Source: Candidatus Latescibacterota bacterium
Lineage (GTDB): Bacteria; Krumholzibacteriota; Krumholzibacteriia; Krumholzibacteriales; WJIX01
Reading direction: 5' to 3'
NCBI GenBank assembly: GCA_030621255.1
Contig: JAUXHZ010000006.1
Span: forward strand, 1 to 15,219
DNA length: 15,219 nucleotides
Numbering within the stretch: the stretch's first letter is position 1; each line of letters opens with the position of its first letter. Position numbers and translations under genes: made by a program. Below, piece by piece: positions 6,587 to 12,863 of this stretch. Under the pieces are notes generated by a model. It did no database searches, was not told the DNA's origin, and worked only from the letters and a program-made list of their open reading frames with translations.

Positions 6587-8695
6587 ATGAGTGATTATAT
6601 AGTATTGATAAAACAGGTGCCGGACATATCTCAGATAACTGATAATGCGTTTGATCCTGAGAAAGGGACGCTTATCAGAAGCCGTTTAGCTAACGTAATA
6701 AATGAGCTTGACGCCCAAGCTCTGACTTTTGCCCACAAGATGCGCACCGATAGCGGTGATGGAGAGGGTAAAATTATCTGCCTTAGTATGGGACCTCCAA
6801 TGGCGGACGAAATACTGCGTTATTCGCTGAGCAGATGCGCGGATGTAGCGGTGTTGCTCACAGACAGGCTATTAGCTGGAGCGGATACAGCGGCTACAGC
6901 TAATCCTTTGGCTTACGCTATCAGAAAAATTGAAAGAGATATCATCAAAGATCCCAACGATTACTATATAGTGAGTGGGATGCAATCGGTTGATGGCGAT
7001 ACCGCGCAGGTGCCGCCTCAGATAGCTGAGGAGTTACAACTCCCTTGTATTACTTACGTTACTGGCGCTGAATATAAAAACAACCGCTTTGAGTTTACCA
7101 GAATTATAACCGGGGGCAGTCAGATAGTTACTTCAAAAAAGAAACCTGCTGTAATAACTGTTGCCGAATACGAATTCCCTCTCTTCGCGGCCTTCACTAA
7201 AACACGGAAGGCGAATGAAACTCAAATTTTCAAATGGCAAGCATCTGATATTAACGCGGCACATATTGGAGTTGATGGTTCAAAAACAAGTGTGATCAGG
7301 GTTTTTCCGCCCCCGGAGACAACAAGAAAATGCCGGCAAATAGAAAATGCCGGCGAACTAGCCGGGATAATTCTAAAAAAATTCAAAGTAGACAAAAAAG
7401 CCGGCGAACAGAAAACCCCCGAAGATATAAGAAAATACATTATGCCTGAAGACAGAAAAGATCTTTTCGACAGAACATATGAGGGTACGGAAAAGGAAAA
7501 CAAACAATTTGCCGTTCTGAGTGAAATTCTTAAAGAGCTTCAAATTCAGGATATCTCGAAAATTGATAATAGTATCAGGGAAAATATCCTGGCAAAAGCC
7601 CAAAAATCTTTTACCGGTCGAGCTCTTGAGAATATGCTGAATGGACTCAGTAAGAGGAAACCCACATATCAGGGACAAATTTGGGTCTGCTCTGAATATG
7701 AGGATAAAAAAATACACCCTGCGACCTTTGAACTTATCGGCAAAGCTAATCACTTAGCCGACATACTTGGAACAAAGGTAGGCGTTACAATTATCGGCAA
7801 CAACATTGAGAAGTTTTCGGAAGAACTTATTGCTGCCGGCGCCGACAATATCTACATTGTCGAGCACCCGCTCCTTGAAGAATTCGACCCTTCCGCTTAT
7901 AAAAAAGCTCTGGTCAGTGCCATAGAAAAGTATTGGCCGCAGATTGTTCTATTCGCCGCAACACCTCAGGGTAGAGTTTTAGCTCCACTGGTTTCTTATA
8001 AGCTTGGCTGCGGACTGACCGCTGACTGTACATCGCTCGATATCAGGGATAATTCAAAAAAAGAACAAATCGCGGTGTTACTGCAAACAAGGCCCGCTCT
8101 TGGCGGTAATGTAATGGCTACTATCACTACAATCAATTCAAGATCTCAGATGGCAACGGCTCGGCCCGGAGTCATGAAAAGACTCCCTGAAGACAAATCC
8201 AGAAAAGGTAATGTTGTCAAACATGAAGTCCAAATATCATCAGACGACATTGCTCTTGAAATTATTAATACTGAGCACAGTACGGGCAATGTAAACTTTG
8301 ACGCGGATATTATTATCTCAGGCGGTAAAGGATTACAGAACAAAGAAGGCTATAACTCATTAATTAAGCCGCTTCGTGATAGTATAGTTAAAACTGTAAA
8401 GGTCGAAGCTGAAATTGGAGCCAGCCGTTCGGCTGTTGAACAAGGTTTTATCGACAGGATACACCAGGTTGGACAGACCGGAACCGCTGTTGGCCCAAAA
8501 ATATACATTGCAATTGGTATTTCGGGCGCAATTCAACACATGATAGGTGTAGCTAACTGCGATACGATTATAGCTGTAAATAGCGATCATAACGCCCCCA
8601 TCTTTAAACAGTGTGATTATTATATTATCGGTAATGCTGAAGACGTTGTCCCACAATTAATTGAAGCTCTACGGGTGAAACAAGATGCCGAATAG
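6587..8695 (+). CDS. etfBA: Single-chain electron transfer flavoprotein, EtfB-EtfA fusion
   Basis: Etf collects electrons from flavin dehydrogenases on its FAD and passes them on. Here both subunits lie in one 702-residue chain. Residues 1-267 are EtfB: MSDYIVLIKQVPD, LNxxDAQAL-like INELDAQAL, and GMQSVDGDTAQVPPQIAEEL (131-150). Residues 363-702 are EtfA: GQIWVCSE at its start, an adenine-nucleotide fold, and the C-terminal FAD domain with EIGASRSAVEQGFIDRIHQVGQTG (609-632) and VGPKIYIAIGISGAIQHMIG (635-654). Between them lies a charged, mainly helical linker of about 95 residues (268-362) that I do not recognise. Separate etfB and etfA genes are the rule; there is no stop or frameshift here, so the fusion is real. 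The DGDTAQV motif is also found in EtfB of bifurcating systems. Its stop overlaps the ETF-QO start by 11 bases, which indicates tight coupling. No acyl-CoA dehydrogenase gene is in view. Confidence 0.94.
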   Translation: MSDYIVLIKQVPDISQITDNAFDPEKGTLIRSRLANVINELDAQALTFAHKMRTDSGDGEGKIICLSMGPPMADEILRYSLSRCADVAVLLTDRLLAGADTAATANPLAYAIRKIERDIIKDPNDYYIVSGMQSVDGDTAQVPPQIAEELQLPCITYVTGAEYKNNRFEFTRIITGGSQIVTSKKKPAVITVAEYEFPLFAAFTKTRKANETQIFKWQASDINAAHIGVDGSKTSVIRVFPPPETTRKCRQIENAGELAGIILKKFKVDKKAGEQKTPEDIRKYIMPEDRKDLFDRTYEGTEKENKQFAVLSEILKELQIQDISKIDNSIRENILAKAQKSFTGRALENMLNGLSKRKPTYQGQIWVCSEYEDKKIHPATFELIGKANHLADILGTKVGVTIIGNNIEKFSEELIAAGADNIYIVEHPLLEEFDPSAYKKALVSAIEKYWPQIVLFAATPQGRVLAPLVSYKLGCGLTADCTSLDIRDNSKKEQIAVLLQTRPALGGNVMATITTINSRSQMATARPGVMKRLPEDKSRKGNVVKHEVQISSDDIALEIINTEHSTGNVNFDADIIISGGKGLQNKEGYNSLIKPLRDSIVKTVKVEAEIGASRSAVEQGFIDRIHQVGQTGTAVGPKIYIAIGISGAIQHMIGVANCDTIIAVNSDHNAPIFKQCDYYIIGNAEDVVPQLIEALRVKQDAE

Positions 8696-10355
8696 CAAGG
8701 ATTATAATAAGGTCCAGGTATTAATTGTTGGAGCCGGCCCCGCCGGCTTGGCAGCTGCCATTCAGACTAAAAAAAACAACCCCGAGCTTGATGTCTGTGT
8801 TATAGACAAAGCTTTTGGGGCGGGAAACCACAACCTTTCGGGTGCGGTATTAGAGCATGAGCCACTTCATAGCCTGCTCGATTCAGCGGCTGACGGATGG
8901 CGGGAAAGCAAGGAAGCAAAAGATGTATTAGGCCAGACGATCAGAAGTGAAAAAATCCCCTTCATGCCTTCCAGTAAAATTGCTTTTGATTTGTTATTTG
9001 TCATAAAGATTGCTAAACGGCTCGGACTCGGTTTGGGCGGACTGCTTCATAATGGCGATTACGCTATCTCTATCAGTAAACTCAGCAAATGGTTGACCAG
9101 GATCGCTCGAGACGCCGGAGTTGAAGTGCTTTACGGTTTCGCGGCTCAGGAAATATTTTTTGACAAAGATACCGGCCTTACAACCGGAATCAAGCTCATT
9201 GACCAGGGCCTCGATAAAGAAGGAAACAAGCAACCGAACTATCTCGCCGGTGATATAATTAATGCCGACTTCATAATCCTGGCCGAAGGCTGCGATGGCT
9301 TGTTGACTGAGAAATTCATCGAAAAAGCCAATCTGAAAAGAAAACAACCCCAGCTTTTTTCACTAGGGGTCAAAGAATTGATCAGAGTGAGCCCGGAACA
9401 ATATAAAAAATTCGGCGCTGACAGAGTTGTCCACGCAATGGGCTATCCAATCTGGACGCCTATTCTCGGGCCTGCTATCTTCGGCGGAGGTATTATCTAT
9501 CCCGGTACCGACAACCATCTCGCAGTCGGCATGACAGTCGGCGCTGACTGGAAATATTATGATTTTAACCCGCAGGACGCCTTGACAAAATTCAAAGACC
9601 ATAAATTCGTTAAACAATTTATAGAAGGCGGAACTATTGTTGAATCCGGCGCAAAATTGATTCCGGAGGGGGGTCTTCACGCTATACCAAGAGACTCGCA
9701 AACAGATAGCATCGGCAAAGGAAACTGCCTTATTATTGGCGACGGCGCGGGTTTCGTAAATATGCTTAAAATCAGGGGAATACACCTCGCAATAGATTCG
9801 GGGATACAGGCCGCAACTGCCATCATCAACAGTGCAGCGGAACCCGGTGCCACCTCAGTTAAATATACAGAACTTATTGATAAGGGTATGGTCGGAAAAG
9901 AAATGAAGTCTGCGGCAAATTACCGGCAAACCATCGCCAAATTTGGACCAACGTTGGGCTTCCCTCTCTCCATAATAAGCAACCTGCTGCCGAAATTCAC
10001 AATAGAAGAAGATTACAAGACAATGACCGAAGCCAAATACAAGCTTAAACCGCAAAGAAATTTCGATAAGGATGCTTTCACCGCCACCGCCGCGACAGAA
10101 CACCGGGAAGAAGAACCCTGTCATCTGGAGATACTTGATATCGACACATGCGAGTGGGAATGCGCGCCGAAATTCGATAGACCCTGTATTACTTTCTGTC
10201 CTGCCGGAGTTTATGAGATTGTCGATGGAAAAGCAAAAGCCGCGAATCCTTCAAACTGCCTGCACTGCAAAACATGCCAGCGCAAGTGTCCATTTGACAA
10301 TATCAAATGGACTGTGCCGGAGGGTGGAGGCGGACCCCGATACAGAAAAATGTAG
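8685..10355 (+). CDS. Electron transfer flavoprotein:quinone oxidoreductase (FixC-FixX-like)
   Basis: ETF-QO takes electrons from reduced Etf through FAD and an iron-sulfur cluster and reduces membrane quinone. The 556-residue product starts with a dinucleotide fold LIVGAGPAGLAAAIQ (9-23) followed by GAGNHNLSGAVLE, a family signature. Further FAD contacts are ADFIILAEGCDG and NCLIIGDGAGFVNMLKIRGIHLAIDSG. The C-terminus is a fused FixX-like ferredoxin domain: DRPCITFCPAGVYE, PSNCLHCKTCQRKCP and the ending VPEGGGGPRY, very close to mitochondrial ETFDH. The domain has eight cysteines (489, 493, 501, 505, 525, 528, 531, 535); mitochondrial ETFDH needs four and, as I recall, has Asp where Cys535 stands. 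A monotopic inner-membrane location is expected, with no signal peptide. GGGTG lies nine bases before ATG 8685. Confidence 0.94.
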   Translation: MPNSKDYNKVQVLIVGAGPAGLAAAIQTKKNNPELDVCVIDKAFGAGNHNLSGAVLEHEPLHSLLDSAADGWRESKEAKDVLGQTIRSEKIPFMPSSKIAFDLLFVIKIAKRLGLGLGGLLHNGDYAISISKLSKWLTRIARDAGVEVLYGFAAQEIFFDKDTGLTTGIKLIDQGLDKEGNKQPNYLAGDIINADFIILAEGCDGLLTEKFIEKANLKRKQPQLFSLGVKELIRVSPEQYKKFGADRVVHAMGYPIWTPILGPAIFGGGIIYPGTDNHLAVGMTVGADWKYYDFNPQDALTKFKDHKFVKQFIEGGTIVESGAKLIPEGGLHAIPRDSQTDSIGKGNCLIIGDGAGFVNMLKIRGIHLAIDSGIQAATAIINSAAEPGATSVKYTELIDKGMVGKEMKSAANYRQTIAKFGPTLGFPLSIISNLLPKFTIEEDYKTMTEAKYKLKPQRNFDKDAFTATAATEHREEEPCHLEILDIDTCEWECAPKFDRPCITFCPAGVYEIVDGKAKAANPSNCLHCKTCQRKCPFDNIKWTVPEGGGGPRYRKM

Positions 10356-10380
10356 TAAAATCCGGGTTCTTGTAGATACC

Positions 10381-10439
10381 CCCCAATTATTGTACAAAAA
10401 TAGCGCTATGCAGCTGCAATCGTTTCTTCAGAATTGGGG
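10381..10439. repeat. Nested inverted repeats between the ETF-QO and M23 genes
   Basis: CCCCAATT (10381-10388) and AATTGGGG (10432-10439) form an 8-base inverted repeat with 43 bases between them. Inside the loop stand two abutting perfect palindromes, TAGCGCTA (10401-10408) and TGCAGCTGCA (10409-10418). No T run follows closely, so it is not a classical terminator. It ends 21 bases before the M23 promoter, so it could be a regulatory site or an end-of-operon structure. Confidence 0.4.
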
Positions 10440-10460
10440 AAAATTCACTTGCATTTTAAC

Positions 10461-10490
10461 TTGACCTCGATATACAAATGCAGGTATCTT
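10461..10490 (+). promoter_or_regulatory. Candidate promoter of the M23 peptidase-queH operon
   Basis: TTGACC (10461-10466) and TATCTT (10485-10490) are 18 bases apart. Predicted transcription start near 10497 leaves about 25 bases before ATG 10522, with AGGA at 10510-10513. An overlapping alternative is TTGCAT (10449-10454) with TATACA (10471-10476). Confidence 0.55.
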
Positions 10491-10521
10491 GCTCATAACA
10501 CGATACAACAGGATAGATAAA

Positions 10522-11916
10522 ATGAATAAAACAAATATTAATAAACTTATCGCCGGCATTATCATCTGCTTTTCCGTTGTCTTTCTATTCTCCCTGGCCA
10601 TCCTTGTCGACAAAGAAGAGATAGATAAGAATAAAAAGACTGATCCTATAGCGGGCAACGGAGAGTTACCTCTCCCGAAAGTTCAGCAACCTCCCGCCCC
10701 AATCACACCGATTCCTTCCTTTGAAGGTTTTGTCGGCAAAAATATGAATTTCTTTGATCTAATGATAAGCTGCAGTGTTTCGCCGCAGAAGATCAATAAA
10801 ATCGTATATGCGGCCCGGGATCTCTACAATCTTAGAAGGATCTATCCAGGACAGAGCTACAGAATATTCTCCGACAGTGCCGGCCTGCCGGAACGTTTCC
10901 AATTCTCTATAAATAATGAAGAATTTCTCGAAATTACAGCGAAAAAAGATACTGTTACCGCCCGGAGACTATCTTATCCTTTTAAAATTCATCGCAGGAC
11001 CGCTTATGGAATTATCAAACATTCACTATACGAATCAATCTCCAGAAATCAGACCCCCTTTGAGCTGGCGTCGAATCTCAATAATATTTTCCGCTGGGAT
11101 ATAGATTTCTTTCACGACCTGCGTAAGGATGATTACTACCGGTTGATATATGAAGAAAAAGAAATAAACAACCCCTATCAAAAGAAAACAATCAGAAAAA
11201 TTGAAAAGATACTTGCCGCCGAATTTAACTGCAACGGAAATAAGCACTACGCGTTTCTCTTTAACAATAAGGGCGACACCTACCCGGATTATTACAATGA
11301 AAAGGGCAACTCGCTTCGTAAGCAATTACTTAAAGCTCCCCTTAACTTTACCAGAATCAGTTCCAGCTTCAGTTACAGACGCTATCACCCGGTTCTGCAT
11401 CACTACATGCCGCACCTCGGCATCGACTACGCGGCCCCAAAAGGAACCCCTATACAAGCTTCAGGCAATGGGACGATAATCAAAGCCTCGAGAACCCGCG
11501 CGAACGGTAATTATATAAAAATTAGGCATAACGGAAACTACACCTCATATTATCTTCATCTTAGTAAATTCGCAAAGAACATAAAAGCTGGAGCTAAGGT
11601 AAAGCAGGGAGACGTTATAGGATACGTTGGAAGCACAGGTTATTCAACCGGCCCGCATCTTGATTACCGGGTCAAGAAAAACGGCCGTTTTATAGATCCC
11701 CGAAAATTGAAACTGCCCCCCGCCAAACCTGTTGACGCTTTGGTAATGCAAGAATTCAGCCTTGTAAGAGATAGATACCTCACTGAGCTAAACAGAATAG
11801 CGATCGGTATAACCGGGTCGAAAGAATACACCGCTGTGATTAATCCCGCTCAATCGGACAAAACATTGAGGCCCGAACCATCCATTTCACAAACTCATTC
11901 TTCATTAACCCGTTAA
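10522..11916 (+). CDS. Membrane-anchored M23 (LytM-type) murein peptidase, MepM-like
   Basis: M23 enzymes are zinc peptidases that cut peptidoglycan cross-links. I place the start at ATG 10522 (464 residues; AGGA eight bases upstream); the frame is open from 10489 but that region would fall in the promoter. Residues about 10-29 are one membrane helix with a periplasmic body. An OapA/LysM-like region follows (FFDLM..C.VSPQKINKI..AARDL..L..IYPGQSYRI), then the regulatory domain typical of MepM (IIKHSLYESI, NIFRWDIDFFHDLRKDDYYRLIYEE), then the peptidase domain: HLGID (His298, Asp302), YLHLS (His346) and TGPHLDYR (His379). The usual HxH is HxD here, with Asp381 in place of the third zinc-ligand His. 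Bacteroidetes relatives often have Cys there, so the enzyme may still bind metal. queH starts three bases after its stop. Confidence 0.9.
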   Translation: MNKTNINKLIAGIIICFSVVFLFSLAILVDKEEIDKNKKTDPIAGNGELPLPKVQQPPAPITPIPSFEGFVGKNMNFFDLMISCSVSPQKINKIVYAARDLYNLRRIYPGQSYRIFSDSAGLPERFQFSINNEEFLEITAKKDTVTARRLSYPFKIHRRTAYGIIKHSLYESISRNQTPFELASNLNNIFRWDIDFFHDLRKDDYYRLIYEEKEINNPYQKKTIRKIEKILAAEFNCNGNKHYAFLFNNKGDTYPDYYNEKGNSLRKQLLKAPLNFTRISSSFSYRRYHPVLHHYMPHLGIDYAAPKGTPIQASGNGTIIKASRTRANGNYIKIRHNGNYTSYYLHLSKFAKNIKAGAKVKQGDVIGYVGSTGYSTGPHLDYRVKKNGRFIDPRKLKLPPAKPVDALVMQEFSLVRDRYLTELNRIAIGITGSKEYTAVINPAQSDKTLRPEPSISQTHSSLTR

Positions 11917-11919
11917 ATA

Positions 11920-12489
11920 ATGAAAGACAAAGAACAAATCCTGGTACATACATGCTGCGCTTCCTGTTCAAGCTATGTTCTTCCTCATCTTAAAGAAAAT
12001 TTCGATGTTAAAGCCTTTTTTTATAACCCGAACATATATCCGGAAAAAGAATATATTCTGCGTCTGGAAGAAACTAAATCTTTATGCGATCATTTAGGAG
12101 TCAGCCTTTTAATCGGTCCATATAATAGTTATGCCTGGACAAAGGCCATTTCTTCCTATAAAAATCTTCCCGAAAAAAGCAAACGGTGCTGGGAATGCTA
12201 CAGCCTCAGACTTGACAATACAGCGAAAAAGGCTTCTGACCTTGGGATAGGACTTTTTACAACCACACTCTCCGTAAGTCCTCACAAGATATATAACCGG
12301 ATCGAGGAAGAGGGCATAAGAGCGGCGAAAAGGTTCTCACTTACATTCCACAGTGAGGACTTCAAGAAAAAAAATGGATTTAAAATCAGTGTAAGACGAA
12401 GCAAGCAGCTGGGCCTGATTAGGCAAAACTATTGCGGTTGCGTTCTGAGCCTTAAAGAATCAGAGAAAAAACGCGGAAAGTTCTTTTAA
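11920..12489 (+). CDS. queH: Epoxyqueuosine reductase QueH (DUF208 family)
   Basis: QueH reduces epoxyqueuosine to queuosine in the wobble position of tRNAs with GUN anticodons. It is the cobalamin-independent, unrelated replacement for QueG. The 189-residue product has the family's iron-binding cysteines in three places: HTCCASCSS (Cys12, Cys13, plus Cys16), KRCWECYSLRL (Cys90, Cys93) and QNYCGCVLS (Cys172, Cys174). FYNPNIYP (34-41) and TTTLSVSPHK (114-123) are also conserved. Length is normal. Its ATG lies three bases after the M23 stop and has no Shine-Dalgarno sequence, so translation probably depends on coupling to the upstream gene. The two functions are unrelated, so the operon looks like a matter of convenience. 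No other queuosine gene is in the window. A hairpin without a T run follows. Confidence 0.93.
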   Translation: MKDKEQILVHTCCASCSSYVLPHLKENFDVKAFFYNPNIYPEKEYILRLEETKSLCDHLGVSLLIGPYNSYAWTKAISSYKNLPEKSKRCWECYSLRLDNTAKKASDLGIGLFTTTLSVSPHKIYNRIEEEGIRAAKRFSLTFHSEDFKKKNGFKISVRRSKQLGLIRQNYCGCVLSLKESEKKRGKFF

Positions 12490-12506
12490 AAAGAGCCACA
12501 ACGCTG

Positions 12507-12534
12507 TCGGGCTGAGCTTGGAAGCTCAGCCCGA
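12507..12534. terminator. Strong hairpin between convergent queH and ferredoxin genes
   Basis: TCGGGCTGAGCTT (12507-12519) pairs perfectly with AAGCTCAGCCCGA (12522-12534), a 13-base GC-rich stem closing on GG (in practice 12 pairs and a 4-base loop). It lies 18 bases past the queH stop and 60 past the ferredoxin stop on the other strand. Neither strand has a T run directly after it, so it may stop transcription with help or protect 3' ends of both messages. Confidence 0.6.
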
Positions 12535-12593
12535 ACATAAAACCACAGTCGTCAAACAAAATTTATTCGACAACATAATTATTCCATCTTTTT

Positions 12594-12767
12594 TTATTCT
12601 TCAGCTTCGATAGCGCCAACAGGACACACTTCAGCACAAGCGCCGCAATCAGTACAAAGATCCGCGTCTATCACGTATTTCTCTTCACCCTCTGTAATTG
12701 CCTCAACAGGACATTCAGGCAAACATGCGCCGCAAACAATGCACTCATCCGAAATTACATGAGCCAT
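12594..12767 (-). CDS. 2[4Fe-4S] ferredoxin
   Basis: This small cytosolic electron carrier has 57 residues from ATG 12767; the frame runs to 12779, but GGAGGT at 12777-12772 clearly serves the ATG at 12767. It has two complete cluster motifs: CIVCGACLPECP (Cys9, 12, 15, 19) and CTDCGACAEVCP (Cys38, 41, 44, 48). As in clostridial-type ferredoxins, the first three cysteines of each motif plus the last of the other bind each cubane. The protein is very acidic (net negative, ending EAEE). Such low-potential ferredoxins serve anaerobic or bifurcating oxidoreductases, which suggests low-oxygen metabolism. It is converging with queH and lies 97 bases downstream of the M16 gene on the same strand, with its own candidate promoter. 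Partner enzymes cannot be identified here. Confidence 0.96.
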   Translation of the reverse strand: MAHVISDECIVCGACLPECPVEAITEGEEKYVIDADLCTDCGACAEVCPVGAIEAEE

Positions 12768-12804
12768 TTTTACCTCCATCTGTTCAACTTAAAAATTAAC
12801 TTTC

Positions 12805-12837
12805 ATTATAATTAAACAAAAATAAAAAGATCGTCAA
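12805..12837 (-). promoter_or_regulatory. Weakly defined promoter region of the ferredoxin gene
   Basis: On the minus strand a perfect TATAAT (12810-12805) lies in a very AT-rich gap, with TTGACG (12837-12832) upstream. Their spacing is 21 bases, longer than usual; an overlapping TTTAAT (12816-12811) gives 15. A promoter is likely somewhere here because the M16 and ferredoxin genes are unrelated, but the exact elements are uncertain. Confidence 0.4.
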
Positions 12838-12863
12838 CAAATTTAATTAATTATTTTCAAAAT

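Noticed and set aside
10072-10464. 130-codon plus-strand frame overlapping the ETF-QO end
   Set aside because: It is a second-frame shadow of the cysteine-rich domain that ends in the intergenic repeats; it has no signals of its own.
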